Source: Histomonas meleagridis (taxonomy: Eukaryota > Parabasalia > Tritrichomonadida > Dientamoebidae). Taken from it: a DNA stretch of 64,000 nt. Shown here in pieces: positions 1 to 9,703 of the stretch (positions are counted from its first letter, which is position 1; each line of letters opens with the position of its first letter). Under the pieces are notes generated by a model. It had not been told where the DNA came from. It made no database searches and was given only the letters and a program-made list of their open reading frames with translations. Made by a program: the position numbers and the translations under genes. The DNA lies in the NCBI GenBank assembly GCA_020186115.1, contig WSYJ01000149.1:62001-126000 (forward strand). The letters are read 5' to 3'.

Positions 1-430
1 ACTGCTTGATTATTTTTAAACAACAACTAACCCAGAGAAATTATATTAAAATGATCATCGTCATGTGATCGCAAAGACATATTTTCTCCATAATGTATAA
101 AACACCTTGACTATTTTTATGAAATTAAATTTGGTTAGACAATTTGCTTAAATTTCGTTTTCATGAATAGTACTTATTTTTAATATTTTAATGTTCCCAA
201 CTAAAAAATAATAACCAACATTGATATCTAGCCCTGAGAATGCTTTGCCAAATGAAAAGGGATTTATTTGATTTAAATATTAAGATAAAACAAATTTATA
301 AATAGATTCATATGTAATAGCATAGTGTAAGCGACATAAGTAATAGCGACATAAAATTAGCGGGAATTAATGTTGTTTTGCTCATTACGAAGATATCTTT
401 TTTGACAGTTTACAGTCTGCTTTATTCTTT
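1..430. other. Intergenic, no gene seen
   Basis: AT-rich sequence upstream of the first gene. I see no open coding frame or RNA gene. The 9-mer GCGACATAA occurs twice, near 330 and 349, about 80-100 bases before the first ATG. It could be a promoter repeat, but nothing else supports that. Confidence 0.5.
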
Positions 431-1483
431 ATGAAAAAAAGTGTTTTCAATTGTAGGCCGTTAAATTCATACAAAAAGTGCGTAAAATCAGACTTAAGAA
501 TTGAAGAAATGAAAAAACAAACAAAAGATGAGCCAAATCAAAATAACGAAACTGCTGCAAAAATCTTCGAAGAAAACCTACAATATTTTGCAGCTATAAG
601 GAAAAGCAAAAAGGAAAAATCAACAGATTATCAAATTTTTCCTTCTCTATGGAATTACTTTTACTCAATTGATATGGCTCAAGGTGTTCGTAAGGAAATG
701 ATGAAAATTGGGTCTCAAAGTCCTAAAGGTTCCAAAGATAAAGAAAAATCAAAATCCTCAGATAATTCAAAAATGACTCCAACTGACTCCAAAAATGATA
801 CCAAGGAAAGCTCAAATCCAAGTCCATTCAAGCACAAAGGTAATAAGAAGGAAAAAACCTTTATTAATTTTAACGGAAATTATATTCCGTTTTTTGGGTT
901 TAAGTACTCACCTAAATATTCCAAAGTTAGAATCCTTTGCCTTAAGAATTGCAATCTTGCTGAAGTTCCATCTGGATTAACCACACTTCCCAAACATGTT
1001 ATCTCACTAGATTTATCACATAATTATATTACATCTCTTCCAAATGAACTTCACTGGAAGAACCTTCATGGTATCAATCTCAGTTTTAATGCTTTTTGTG
1101 AATGGCCCAATTCATTAAATTCCAATGCTTTTCCTGGGCTTGTTTTCCTATCTTTAGCATTCAATGACTTAGGTAGATGCAACCCTTGTCAGTCAGCGTT
1201 TAAGAATCTTAAATTTTTGGATCTTTCATTCACAAATTTGAAGATGTTTCCAACTTGGATTTCGAGTTGTAAGTCACTTAATTGTATATATCTTCGAGGG
1301 AACTCAAAGATGGAGTCAACATGGCAAGCTAAATTGGATCAATTGCCTGAGCTCAACATAATTGATTTGACAGATGTAAATTTCCCTGAGAATGCTTCTT
1401 TTCCTGCATCACTAGATGTTGTTGTAAATAAGAACGGGAAACCTAACGCTTGGGAAAACAAAAAATTTGTTGTTTTCAATTGA
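431..1483 (+). CDS. Leucine-rich repeat protein
   Basis: 350 residues. The first ~145 are low-complexity and charged (Lys/Ser/Asn/Asp-rich, no signal peptide), so the protein is probably cytosolic. From ~165 to 320 there are about six typical LRRs of the LxxLxLxxNxLxxxP class (LCLKNCNLAEVPSGL, SLDLSHNYITSLPNEL, FLSLAFNDL, FLDLSFTNLKMFP, CIYLRGNS). This resembles the LRR half of the LRR-PP2C protein at 57705-60377, but no phosphatase domain follows. It could be a regulator or scaffold; partners cannot be read from the sequence. Another Met lies at residue 27, so the exact start is uncertain. Confidence 0.8.
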   Translation: MKKSVFNCRPLNSYKKCVKSDLRIEEMKKQTKDEPNQNNETAAKIFEENLQYFAAIRKSKKEKSTDYQIFPSLWNYFYSIDMAQGVRKEMMKIGSQSPKGSKDKEKSKSSDNSKMTPTDSKNDTKESSNPSPFKHKGNKKEKTFINFNGNYIPFFGFKYSPKYSKVRILCLKNCNLAEVPSGLTTLPKHVISLDLSHNYITSLPNELHWKNLHGINLSFNAFCEWPNSLNSNAFPGLVFLSLAFNDLGRCNPCQSAFKNLKFLDLSFTNLKMFPTWISSCKSLNCIYLRGNSKMESTWQAKLDQLPELNIIDLTDVNFPENASFPASLDVVVNKNGKPNAWENKKFVVFN

Positions 1484-3238
1484 TCAATTTTGGGCGATAT
1501 TAAATAAAATATATAGTTTCGACAAAAGAAGTTTGTTGTGAGTCTTTTTTATTCATTGTTTTCAAAGTGATCACAACCAATAGTAGCTATGATTTACTTG
1601 AATTATAAAATCATAGGGATGAAATGAAATCATTATTAGAGGGACATAACTTCCAATAGATGATATAGAATCACCAAAATTCACGGAAATAACTGTTGAC
1701 CATGATGAAAATGCATTATTTGGAATTAATTAAATTCCTTCACAAATATTTATAAATTTCGTTTTATTTTGATATTGTTCAATATCATCAAAATCATTTT
1801 TATTTGTTATTATTAATGTAAAATTATCATTATAAAATATTTGAAAAGAATTTATGAAAAATTAAAACATTTTTCTGTTTTTTCTTTTCGTTTGTTTTCA
1901 ATTTATTAATTAAATATTTAATTTGATTTCATAAAATATAAAAAATCCCAAAATAAAAAAGTAACGCATTAGAATTTGAACAGTTTCATTGAATTCGAAC
2001 ATTTTCTTCATGAAGTTAATATTCAGTTAAAATGGTAAATAAGCTTACAAATTCGAAACGCAATGTTTTAATGAAAAGTGACAGATAGTTCCCTCATTTA
2101 AATTGTCGAAGCAGACAAAAAACTGAAAGAAAGAAGATGATATCTTAACAGATTTTTAAATGAAAAATGATCAAAATGTGGCATAAAGGAATTTCAAAAA
2201 TCAAATGAAACATTAACTTTATTATGTTTTAAGAGAAGAATGCAAAAAAGTCACTTTTATATGAAAACAACTTTTTGTGATTACGATAATAACCGCTCCG
2301 ATAGAGTGTTACTTTTTTAAAAAATGTGCTGCCATTTGCAAAAAAAGCATGCTTGCCATATTTTTAGAATTTCAGGGTTTCCATGGAAATGTTCCTGGTT
2401 TGTTTAGGGTACTCTTTAGTGTTTGGCATTGAAAGAGCTTACTATTAAGTATTCCATTTGAATATACCCATATCATATATATCCATTTCCTAAATCATTA
2501 TTGGAGGTGTATATAAGATTTTATATTATATATAAATGAATTTACCTTTTTGGTATTTATAATCCATTTTTTGGATTTTAAAACAAAACAAAGAAGATAA
2601 AAATAAGTTTCTTACTGAGAAAAAAACTTTAGTTTCGATATTCTGTGATACTTGAAAAAAAATGAAAATGTTTTTATAAAAACTGACTAAAAAAAATGTC
2701 ATTTGAAAATTTAATCAAAAGCTTAACGAAAATAATATAAATTATATTATTAACTAGCAATTTAATAAACTTGGAAAAAAATTCAAATATTAATTATTCA
2801 ACGAAATAAAAAAGAGTTAAATTTTAAATATTTTATTCTATAACTTGTTATATACTTTGAATTTTTTATTATAATTTATATATATGATTATCATGAATTT
2901 GTAGTTTATATTTTTACATGTTTAGATATTAAGATTTCTTTTTAATATTCAATAAAAATCGATTTTAATAAAAATTAATTCGAACCATATTTGACATGAG
3001 AAGGTTATTTTATACACATCTGTATCATTTTATAGCCATTTTTTGTTCCTCTAGGAATAGAATTTCTACCTGTGCAAGTTGTGTATCACATATTTCATAT
3101 CCAATTCGATTTTTATTCTTTGCGGATTTAATAATTGAACATATGAAATTCATATTCAGATCTAAATATACAATAAAAATTAGAACAAAATTTATTAAAA
3201 AACAATTTTACATTATAAAAAATGCAGCAAATATCAAC
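1484..3238. other. Long AT-rich spacer without a recognisable gene
   Basis: About 1.75 kb between the 3' end of the LRR gene and the 3' end of a minus-strand coiled-coil gene, so a convergent region with no promoter needed. Frames are short and stop-rich. A plus-strand frame from 2996 to 3418 runs antisense into the coiled-coil gene and has no domain. I find no RNA signature. Confidence 0.5.
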
Positions 3239-4882
3239 TTAACTCAGGTCTTTGAGGATTTTCATTTCCTTCTGTATAAGCTGATGTATTATTTTATTCA
3301 AACTTTCTCTATTTTCATTTTTCCCATCCAAAACAATTGTTTCCTTGTTTTGGAGCTCATCAAAACATTTATTATAATTCAAAAGTTTCTTTTGAACATT
3401 TTCAAGTTCAACAATTAGTTCATTTTCATTGTTTATATTTGTAATACTTTCATTTATTCTTTTTATGTCTTGTTTTAACATTTTGTTCTCGTTTAATATT
3501 AATGTCATTTCATTATTTCTTTTTTGTTCTCTTTCGAAATATTTTAATGTCGAAATGAATTCGTCCAAATCTGAAACATTTTCTGGTTGAAATAATGAAA
3601 CTTCATTAATTATTTGAGATATCGAATCACAACATTTTTTGATGTCGATTTCTTCGAATTTATTTCCTTCAAATTCTTTATTAATCGCTTTTAAGGATTT
3701 TGATGTTTCATAAATTTTTTTCTCAGTTTCATTCATTTTAGTGATTTCTAAGATGCTTTCCTCGATCTCTATAAGTTGCATTTCCAAAGGAAACTCATTT
3801 TTGGATAAATCAATTTCTTTATTATAAAAATCAATTTTTTCTTTGAGAGATATAATGCTATCAAAAAGTGGAAGATCGGATTCAATAGATTTCAATAGAG
3901 CGTTGATATCGTATTTGATGTGGTTTTTATCGTCTTTTTTCTCGATGGAATTTAACTCATGTTGAAACTTCTCGAGTGATGGTGAACATGGCTTCTTAAG
4001 TAACATATTCTCTTGAAATATAGCACTGTTAGTTTTGGGTATGTTTAATTGAATTGCTGATGAGATAATTGAACCCTTTCGTTTGGAGTTTTGAGTATGC
4101 GCTGGTGGTGTTCGGGATTGTGTAGAAAGAACTTTGGTTGAGGATTTTAGGTTTTTACGTTTTGGTCTTTCGGAATTTGGAATTGTGGATAAAGAAGAAA
4201 TAGGTGGTGGAGTTTGAGGACGTGGTGAAACTAAACGCTTATTAGATTCTTCTGATTTAATTATATCTGAAATTTGATCAAATTCAGAAGGAATTGTAAT
4301 TTCAGAAATCTCAGATTGTGGTGATTCTAATACTTTGATAAGTTGAGATACTATACTTTTAACATTGTTCTGTGCCTGAGTTTTTTCAGCTCGAGTTAAA
4401 CTAGTGGTCTGAAAAAATAATGAGTATGTATTTGGAATATCATCATAGAATTTTTTCAATTTATCTATCAGCAATTGCGTATTCCCGCTGTTTCTTGAAG
4501 TGCTCATTTTTTGGATTTCATTTACAGTTTTTTTAATTCCGATATAAGAATTGTTATGTTTTGATTTAATATTAGGAAGAGTTGGCGCTTTATCATGAGT
4601 ACTTGAGATGATTCTTTGTAGATCTGTAAATAATTGATTTACAGATTTATTTTGGTCTAAATTTCCTAAAGTTTTTTGAACCTGCTTTTTAAATTGTTCC
4701 CACTTGCCGAGGAGTGCTGATGGTGAAAATGAATTTGGTGATTTACGAATCATTGATAAAATTTCACCTTGAATTCTCCATAAAGTAATCAACAAATTCC
4801 CTTTTCGATCTCCTGCTCCATTATCACCTAAAAATTTCTCTATTGCCGAAAACAATTCGACAACTTTTGTCGTTTTTGGCAT
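3239..4882 (-). CDS. Coiled-coil protein of unknown function
   Basis: 547 residues, no family recognised. Residues 1-200 are helical with a compact N-terminal part. Residues ~205-295 are Ser/Pro/Lys-rich and look disordered (PRPQTPPPISS, SRTPPAHTQ). Residues ~300-547 are Glu/Lys/Asn-rich and predicted to form coiled coils (ENKMLKQDIKRINESITNI). No signal peptide or membrane segment is visible, so a cytoskeletal or nuclear scaffold is possible. The start is an ATG, and 40-50 bases upstream lie TATCGTT and the palindrome GGGGTACCCC, which recur upstream of the 9650 gene. Confidence 0.7.
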   Translation of the reverse strand: MPKTTKVVELFSAIEKFLGDNGAGDRKGNLLITLWRIQGEILSMIRKSPNSFSPSALLGKWEQFKKQVQKTLGNLDQNKSVNQLFTDLQRIISSTHDKAPTLPNIKSKHNNSYIGIKKTVNEIQKMSTSRNSGNTQLLIDKLKKFYDDIPNTYSLFFQTTSLTRAEKTQAQNNVKSIVSQLIKVLESPQSEISEITIPSEFDQISDIIKSEESNKRLVSPRPQTPPPISSLSTIPNSERPKRKNLKSSTKVLSTQSRTPPAHTQNSKRKGSIISSAIQLNIPKTNSAIFQENMLLKKPCSPSLEKFQHELNSIEKKDDKNHIKYDINALLKSIESDLPLFDSIISLKEKIDFYNKEIDLSKNEFPLEMQLIEIEESILEITKMNETEKKIYETSKSLKAINKEFEGNKFEEIDIKKCCDSISQIINEVSLFQPENVSDLDEFISTLKYFEREQKRNNEMTLILNENKMLKQDIKRINESITNINNENELIVELENVQKKLLNYNKCFDELQNKETIVLDGKNENRESLNKIIHQLIQKEMKILKDLS

Positions 4883-4920
4883 TCAAGAAAAAAATGTTGT
4901 CTCGAAATAAATTAGGGGGA

Positions 4921-4941
4921 AACGATAGAAAGGGGTACCCC
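4921..4941 (-). promoter_or_regulatory. AACGATA plus GGGGTACCCC promoter pair
   Basis: Read on the minus strand toward the gene starting at 4882, the order is the palindrome GGGGTACCCC (4932-4941), then TATCGTT (4921-4927), then ATG 38 bases further. The same pair in the same order occurs at 9659-9684. AACGATA is the core of Myb recognition elements described in T. vaginalis. The palindrome is unexplained. Confidence 0.45.
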
Positions 4942-5148
4942 ATTTTTAGTCATCAAAAATTGTGAGATTTTATATTTTGTCAACAATTACATCTGGGTGT
5001 TTATTATTAAAAACAGAATATTATTCCATTGTAGTGTACTGATCTTTAACAATGTTCGAAAGATTTGATATATCGTTTGTTTGAAAGAAAGAATTGATAT
5101 ATATTTGTCATAAAAAGTTGAAATAATAAAGAATCTCAAATTTTGGTT

Positions 5149-5739
5149 TTATTGTTTAAGTTGTAAAAGAAGTGTTTTCATTTTGGAAACATCTCTTTGA
5201 TGGAGATCTGACCTATTGAAATCGATGAAGCTAACAACTTTTTCCCATTTGTTGCTTGGCTCGTTTTCAAGGTCGCTCATGAATTGTTGATCAACTTCAA
5301 GATTATTTTTGGCTCTTTTCTCTTGTGCTTCAGATAATTTGGAATGATAGTTAGCAAGGATTTCTTTAGCCTTATTTTTCATTTCTTCATCAGCAGCGTC
5401 ATTTTTGGCATCAAGCTGTTGAATTTCTATTTGTTTCTCCTTTTCCCATTCAACTAATGCAGATGATTTTTCTTCTTCTTGGGGTTGCTGTGGCTCTGGT
5501 GTCTGAGCAAAAAGATCATCATCGTCTGAACCAGCAAGCATATCATCCACATTTGTTCCTGCAAGCATATCGTCAACATTTGTACTTGGATTTCCAGAAA
5601 AAATATCATCATTTGAGGCCCCACCATTTGAACCACCAAAAAGGTCGTCGGTTGGTCCATTGCTTGGAATAGATTTGGCTCCTCCTCCAGACAAAATATC
5701 TTCCATTTCTGAAAAGTGAAAACCGTCAAAAACGCCCAT
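5149..5739 (-). CDS. Clathrin light chain
   Basis: 196 residues from the first ATG; the frame opens 15 bases earlier at a TTG, which I do not accept. Light chains bind the clathrin heavy-chain leg and regulate coat assembly in endocytosis and trans-Golgi traffic. The N-terminus is acidic with short DDLF/DDIF and repeated NVDDMLAG motifs, then the heavy-chain-binding helix (VEWEKEKQIEIQQLDAKND through EKRAKNN), and the conserved C-terminus WEKVVSFIDF ... RDVSKMKTLLLQLKQ. Length and domain order match the family. The tandem NVDDMLAG copies look like a recent small duplication. Confidence 0.9.
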   Translation of the reverse strand: MGVFDGFHFSEMEDILSGGGAKSIPSNGPTDDLFGGSNGGASNDDIFSGNPSTNVDDMLAGTNVDDMLAGSDDDDLFAQTPEPQQPQEEEKSSALVEWEKEKQIEIQQLDAKNDAADEEMKNKAKEILANYHSKLSEAQEKRAKNNLEVDQQFMSDLENEPSNKWEKVVSFIDFNRSDLHQRDVSKMKTLLLQLKQ

Positions 5740-5953
5740 TGTAAACCGCCGCAAAATGACATATCACAATAGGGTGCCCCAATCAATTCGTTGTCTTTAG
5801 CTCAAAAGTAGATAATTCAATAGTTTATTAATTCAGAATCTGTGTTCGAACAAAGAAACACAAAAAATTGGTATCGGCAGTTCCTATTCCCAACATTGGA
5901 AATATATATAGTAACATGAAAATAATGTCCTTTAAACAACCCAAAAGTTGGCT

Positions 5954-6625
5954 TTATTGGTGCCGCATTTTGATTTGATCTTCTAATAATTTTTTCTGAT
6001 CTGTTAGTTGGCGACATATTTTTTCAAGCTTATTAACTTCTTTTTGTTTTTCATCAGTTTCTACTAGAAGTTTTCTATTACTTAATTTAATTGCTTCAAG
6101 AGTGTTAGCATTGGAAATTTCTTCATTTGTTAATTCAGGATTACTTTCCTGTAAATATGACCGAAGAGCAACTATCCTTTGATTTGTTTCTCTCATCTTA
6201 GCTTTAACCAAATTTAATTGGTATCTGTTTTGAGATATTCTTCTTGAAATATTAGCTTTATGTTCTTCACTTCTTTCAACAACAAAATTCAAACGTTCTG
6301 CAACCATTTGGTAATTAGCTTTTTCTTCATTAAGTGGTCCTTGATATGTAAAAATTTCATTTTTCAGAATAGAGATTACATTTGAAAATTTTTCTTTTGT
6401 TTCTTTCATTTTTTGACTTTCCACATTTGTCAGCTCTTCAAGTTTAAGCATTTGCTCTCTTTGTGATTTTTTTAGATTATCAAATAAATTCTGTATTGCG
6501 ACTTTCTTTTTACGAATATTTTCTAGTTGTTCACTTTGGTCTTTAAGTCGCTCAGCAAGCTTATTTCGTTTGTCTGTAAGTTCTTCTAGAATTTTTGCAA
6601 AATCTGATGCAGACGATTGGGACAT
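5954..6625 (-). CDS. Coiled-coil protein
   Basis: 223 residues, nearly all helical and charged, with long heptad-like stretches (LTDKRNKLAERLKDQSEQLENIRKKK; LVETDEKQKEVNKLEKICRQL). No signal peptide, membrane segment or catalytic motif. The shape fits a flagellar, axonemal or cytoskeletal coiled-coil protein, but I cannot assign a family. It is divergently transcribed from the Tim17-family gene across a 124-base region that holds an AACGGTC site and two CGTTAAC words. Confidence 0.7.
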   Translation of the reverse strand: MSQSSASDFAKILEELTDKRNKLAERLKDQSEQLENIRKKKVAIQNLFDNLKKSQREQMLKLEELTNVESQKMKETKEKFSNVISILKNEIFTYQGPLNEEKANYQMVAERLNFVVERSEEHKANISRRISQNRYQLNLVKAKMRETNQRIVALRSYLQESNPELTNEEISNANTLEAIKLSNRKLLVETDEKQKEVNKLEKICRQLTDQKKLLEDQIKMRHQ

Positions 6626-6695
6626 ATGTTAAACTTTTTGCATGAAAAAATTGAGGATATCACTTTTTGAATAAAAATCTTTTTGCCATTTATGC

Positions 6696-6729
6696 GACCG
6701 TTAACATTTAGACTGAATCGAACGTTAAC
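6696..6729. promoter_or_regulatory. Divergent promoter with AACGGTC and AACGTTAAC
   Basis: Between divergent starts at 6625 (minus) and 6750 (plus). GACCGTTAAC (6696-6705) contains AACGGTC on the minus strand. TCGAACGTTAAC (6718-6729) follows 16 bases later. The 11-mer TCGAACGTTAA recurs at 12976-12986 beside the GT61 gene start. These resemble Myb-type core sites. Confidence 0.45.
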
Positions 6730-6749
6730 TCTAAAATCGACCAATTTCA

Positions 6750-7268
6750 ATGTTCAACAACAACTTTCTTCCACATTTTTCAAATGAATTTTTCCATTCC
6801 GTTGGAAATGGTTTCATCGTAGGACAAGGCTTGACAGCTGCATCATCAGCTTATCATTCTCTCATGAATAATCCACCAGGCAAAAAATTACAAGGATTTA
6901 TTTCTGACCTTGGATACAACTCTTTTAACAATGGAATTGAAATGGCTAAGTGGTCAATAGTAAGTTCGACAATTGAACCATACATTGCACCACATATTCA
7001 AACTCCATGGCTCAGAAGTGTGGTTAGCGGTGCAGCAACAGGTGCTCTTATGGAGGTTCGAAATGGTTTAAATGGTATTGCTACTGGTGCATTCAGTGGT
7101 GCTATGCAATCCGTAACAATGTCTATATTCAATAATGTTGTTGGTTTTGTTCTTTCACCAATCAATAACATGCGAATGAGTAGAGCTCGAAATAAGTTCA
7201 ATGAAAAGCGAAACAAAGCTATTTTTTCGGAACCAATTGATGTTATATCGAAGGCATTTTTTGAATAG
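6750..7268 (+). CDS. Tim17/Tim22/Tim23-family protein
   Basis: 172 residues. In trichomonads this family forms protein translocases in the hydrogenosome inner membrane. The signature is a Gly-rich four-helix domain (~45-155): GQGLTAASSAY, FNNGIEMAKWSIVSS, then the diagnostic region WLRSVVSGAATGALMEVRNG and GIATGAFSGAMQSVTMSIFNN. The spacing of GxxxG motifs and the RNG turn match Tim17/22/23 rather than a generic membrane protein. Which of the three types it is cannot be settled by eye. Start: ATG 20 bases after the AACGTTAAC word. Confidence 0.8.
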   Translation: MFNNNFLPHFSNEFFHSVGNGFIVGQGLTAASSAYHSLMNNPPGKKLQGFISDLGYNSFNNGIEMAKWSIVSSTIEPYIAPHIQTPWLRSVVSGAATGALMEVRNGLNGIATGAFSGAMQSVTMSIFNNVVGFVLSPINNMRMSRARNKFNEKRNKAIFSEPIDVISKAFFE

Positions 7269-7345
7269 AAAACTTTTTGAATGTTTACAATCAGAATTGT
7301 CTATCGTTCAGTTCAAACACAAATAAACAAAACAAATCTATTTCT

Positions 7346-8269
7346 TTATAATTTCGCTTCTGTTCCCAAACAAATTCTCCTCATTTCCGGGATAATACCA
7401 TCAAAGTACGGATGGTTAAGCGCCTCTTTTGCTGATATTCTTTTCATTGGGTCAAATCTTAGCATTCTCAAAACTAAGTCGATTAACAAAGGATCAGCAC
7501 CACTCATCATTGCTGCTAAGTTGCTTCCTTCGTAATGAGGCAATTCTACGTTATATGTCCTCATGAATTTTTCTCTAAATCCAGGAGATTCTTCTTCAGT
7601 TGGAGTTCCTAGGACCTTCAATATTCTTACCATTTGGTCCAACTGGCTATCGCCAGCAAAAAGCGGCGAATAGGTTATCATTTCATACAATATACAACCA
7701 ATACTCCAAATATCAATTGACAATTCATAAAAACTTCCAAGTATTAGTTCTGGTGCTTTGTACCATGGCGTTACAACCCCTTTAGTGTATAGCCGCATTG
7801 GGACCGCAAAGTATCGCGCCATTCCGAAATCACAAATTTTTAAAATTCCATTTTTTGAAACTAAAATATTTTCGGGTTTTATATCGCGATGAATGATTCT
7901 GTGTGAGTGAAGATAGTACACACCTGCGAGCATCTGGAATGCATATGATTTGATGAGGCTTGGTCGAAATTGATGTGTTTTTAAATTCATTAAACGTGCT
8001 AAATCTATATCAACATATTCAAATGCAAGATATATCGGCACTGTTGATGTGCAAACATCACGTAAAGATATGACATTTATGTGTGAGAGTGATTTGAGTA
8101 TTGATATCTCTCTTAGAAGATTAGACGGAATGCCATCTTTTTCAATGTTTTCCAATTTCAAAATTTTTAGTGCTACTATTTCATTCGTGACTTTATCTAT
8201 TGCTTTATATACAACACCATAGGATCCTTCGCCTAATTTTTGATGTTTTTCATATCTTGTTATTTTCAT
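7346..8269 (-). CDS. Cyclin-dependent kinase (CMGC Ser/Thr kinase)
   Basis: 307 residues. I start at the ATG giving MKITRYEKHQKLGEGSYG, because the frame upstream opens only at GTG and CDKs normally begin this close to the Gly loop. Gly loop GEGSYG (13-18), Lys35, a PSTAIRE-type helix reading PSNLLRE (48-54), catalytic HRDIKPEN, DFG, activation loop YTKGVVTPWYKAPEL with the T-loop Thr kept, and the CMGC insert. All catalytic residues are present, so it should be active with a cyclin. The PSNLLRE variant prevents naming one CDK class. Confidence 0.9.
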   Translation of the reverse strand: MKITRYEKHQKLGEGSYGVVYKAIDKVTNEIVALKILKLENIEKDGIPSNLLREISILKSLSHINVISLRDVCTSTVPIYLAFEYVDIDLARLMNLKTHQFRPSLIKSYAFQMLAGVYYLHSHRIIHRDIKPENILVSKNGILKICDFGMARYFAVPMRLYTKGVVTPWYKAPELILGSFYELSIDIWSIGCILYEMITYSPLFAGDSQLDQMVRILKVLGTPTEEESPGFREKFMRTYNVELPHYEGSNLAAMMSGADPLLIDLVLRMLRFDPMKRISAKEALNHPYFDGIIPEMRRICLGTEAKL

Positions 8270-8738
8270 TTCTGAAATTAAACGTAGGCATTTTTGAGGT
8301 TTTTTCAATGCCACTGACGGTTATTTTCATGGCCGATATACGTTTATTTTTTCCAATAAAAAATAAGAATTCCCGGGAAATAATAACATTTTAGGAAAGG
8401 GAACTTCAATCGAAGAATGGCGTTAATAAAATGATTATTAAAACTTATTCATTTAGTATGGTATTAATATCTTAATACTAAATTCATTCTACCGTGCGAT
8501 AAGAACGATAAAATCAAATTGTGCACAGAAACGATCATAAAATTATGAAAAAGTTTTCTTAAGAAAAAATGACTTCCCAAAATTTTTTTTATTATGTATC
8601 ACAAAGATTGATCATGTGGTTCTGGCATGTTCACACAAGTAATGTTATAAAATTTATAGTACCGAATTGGAAAACAGTATTTTTCAAATTTTTTGGAAAA
8701 AAAACATACTTAAATTTAATGTTTAAAAACAAGAAAAT
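8270..8738. other. Intergenic with 5' region of the kinase gene
   Basis: Contains the promoter side of the minus-strand kinase gene and the 3' side of the next minus-strand gene. AACGATA occurs at 8504-8510. A 63-codon plus-strand frame (8569-8760) has no family features and overlaps the neighbouring coding region. I see no RNA gene. Confidence 0.45.
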
Positions 8739-9650
8739 TCATCTCAAAGATCTCGAATAGAACAGAATTGACCTAAACTTACTTCTCATTTCAGGGTGAG
8801 TCTTTAACAATGGGTTTATCACTTCGTTCACAAGTGTTTTATATGCATTTACGAACTCATTATCTTCAATTAAATGTTTTCTTTCAGGTTCGCTTTGCGA
8901 AGCTTGAATGAAAGAGCACATGCATTCAATGGTATTATCGAAGAGAATTGACTGGTTTTCTCTTGACGAGCGTACAGCTGTTTGTGTAAGGAGCTTAAAA
9001 ATCGATTTTTCTGAAAATTCGACAAAAAATAGTTCAGTGTTTAAACTCAACAAATTTTGGAGACATTGATTAAGAATAAAGGAAGGGGCAGAAAAAATGG
9101 TGAGTTGTGGTGGCGTGGTGTTGATCGAAAGATGTGAACAGGTTTGAATATACGAAAGGATTTCAGATGAAAATTGCATGAATTCATCAATGTTTATAAT
9201 ACCAACTGTTTCTTTGGCTGTGAAACATAGACAAAGTAAAGTTGGGATTTCAACCAATAAAGTTGATGTAATAAAAGGATCAAATTTTGTTTTTTGATTC
9301 ACTAACTCCCCTTTATCTGAAATTACCAAATCACCAGACATAAAGCCTTTTGAAACCTGACGACAGTATTGTAAAAGAAATTGAATTTTGGATAAGCGAA
9401 GACATTCTCTCACAACATAATCAGGCCGATCATACACAGAACCTGACCTATCTATTTTGCTTTCCATTTCTTTATATGCTTCGTTTTTTAGTTGGAAAAT
9501 CGCTGTTGCAACGTTTTTTAAATATTTTGAAGTTATATCTAAAGGCTGTATTAAAAGCACAATATTGGTAAGCTTTTGCATCCATGGATGAATGTTAGGA
9601 ACATCAGATGGAAAAATTAATGGGCGAATTGATTCCCAATAATTTTGCAT
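8739..9650 (-). CDS. Helical protein of unknown function
   Basis: 303 residues, ATG start. Mostly amphipathic helices, many Leu/Ile/Phe and several Cys, no signal peptide or clear membrane span. It could be an ARM/HEAT-like or trafficking-complex subunit, but no repeat is regular enough to call. Its start lies 53 bases from the SMP-domain gene start on the other strand, and the shared spacer carries the AACGATA and GGGGTACCCC pair. The C-terminus (RSILFYSRSLR) looks abrupt and may be a real end or a spliced or shifted end. Confidence 0.6.
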   Translation of the reverse strand: MQNYWESIRPLIFPSDVPNIHPWMQKLTNIVLLIQPLDITSKYLKNVATAIFQLKNEAYKEMESKIDRSGSVYDRPDYVVRECLRLSKIQFLLQYCRQVSKGFMSGDLVISDKGELVNQKTKFDPFITSTLLVEIPTLLCLCFTAKETVGIINIDEFMQFSSEILSYIQTCSHLSINTTPPQLTIFSAPSFILNQCLQNLLSLNTELFFVEFSEKSIFKLLTQTAVRSSRENQSILFDNTIECMCSFIQASQSEPERKHLIEDNEFVNAYKTLVNEVINPLLKTHPEMRSKFRSILFYSRSLR

Positions 9651-9658
9651 TTTTTTGG

Positions 9659-9684
9659 AACGATACTGCGGTTAGGGGTACCCC
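9659..9684. promoter_or_regulatory. AACGATA plus GGGGTACCCC promoter pair (second copy)
   Basis: Lies in the 53-base spacer between divergent starts 9650 (minus) and 9704 (plus). AACGATA is at 9659-9665 and the palindrome GGGGTACCCC at 9675-9684. On the minus strand the order relative to the gene is the same as at 4921-4941. It also supports starting the plus-strand gene at 9704, not 9608, since otherwise the element would be coding. Confidence 0.5.
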
Positions 9685-9703
9685 GTATGTTCCAAAAATC
9701 GAA

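Noticed and set aside
26-37. ACTAACCCAG as a 3' splice site
   Set aside because: It is similar to the T. vaginalis branch/3' site (ACTAACACACAG) but not equal, and no coding sequence follows.
2996-3418. 140-codon plus-strand frame
   Set aside because: It overlaps the coding end of the 3239-4882 gene antisense and has low-complexity Phe/Ile/Lys composition.
5817-6017. 66-codon minus-strand frame
   Set aside because: It overlaps the end of the coiled-coil gene in another frame and has no features.
8569-8760. 63-codon plus-strand frame next to the 8739-9650 gene
   Set aside because: Low-complexity Lys/Phe sequence overlapping a better gene; no family.
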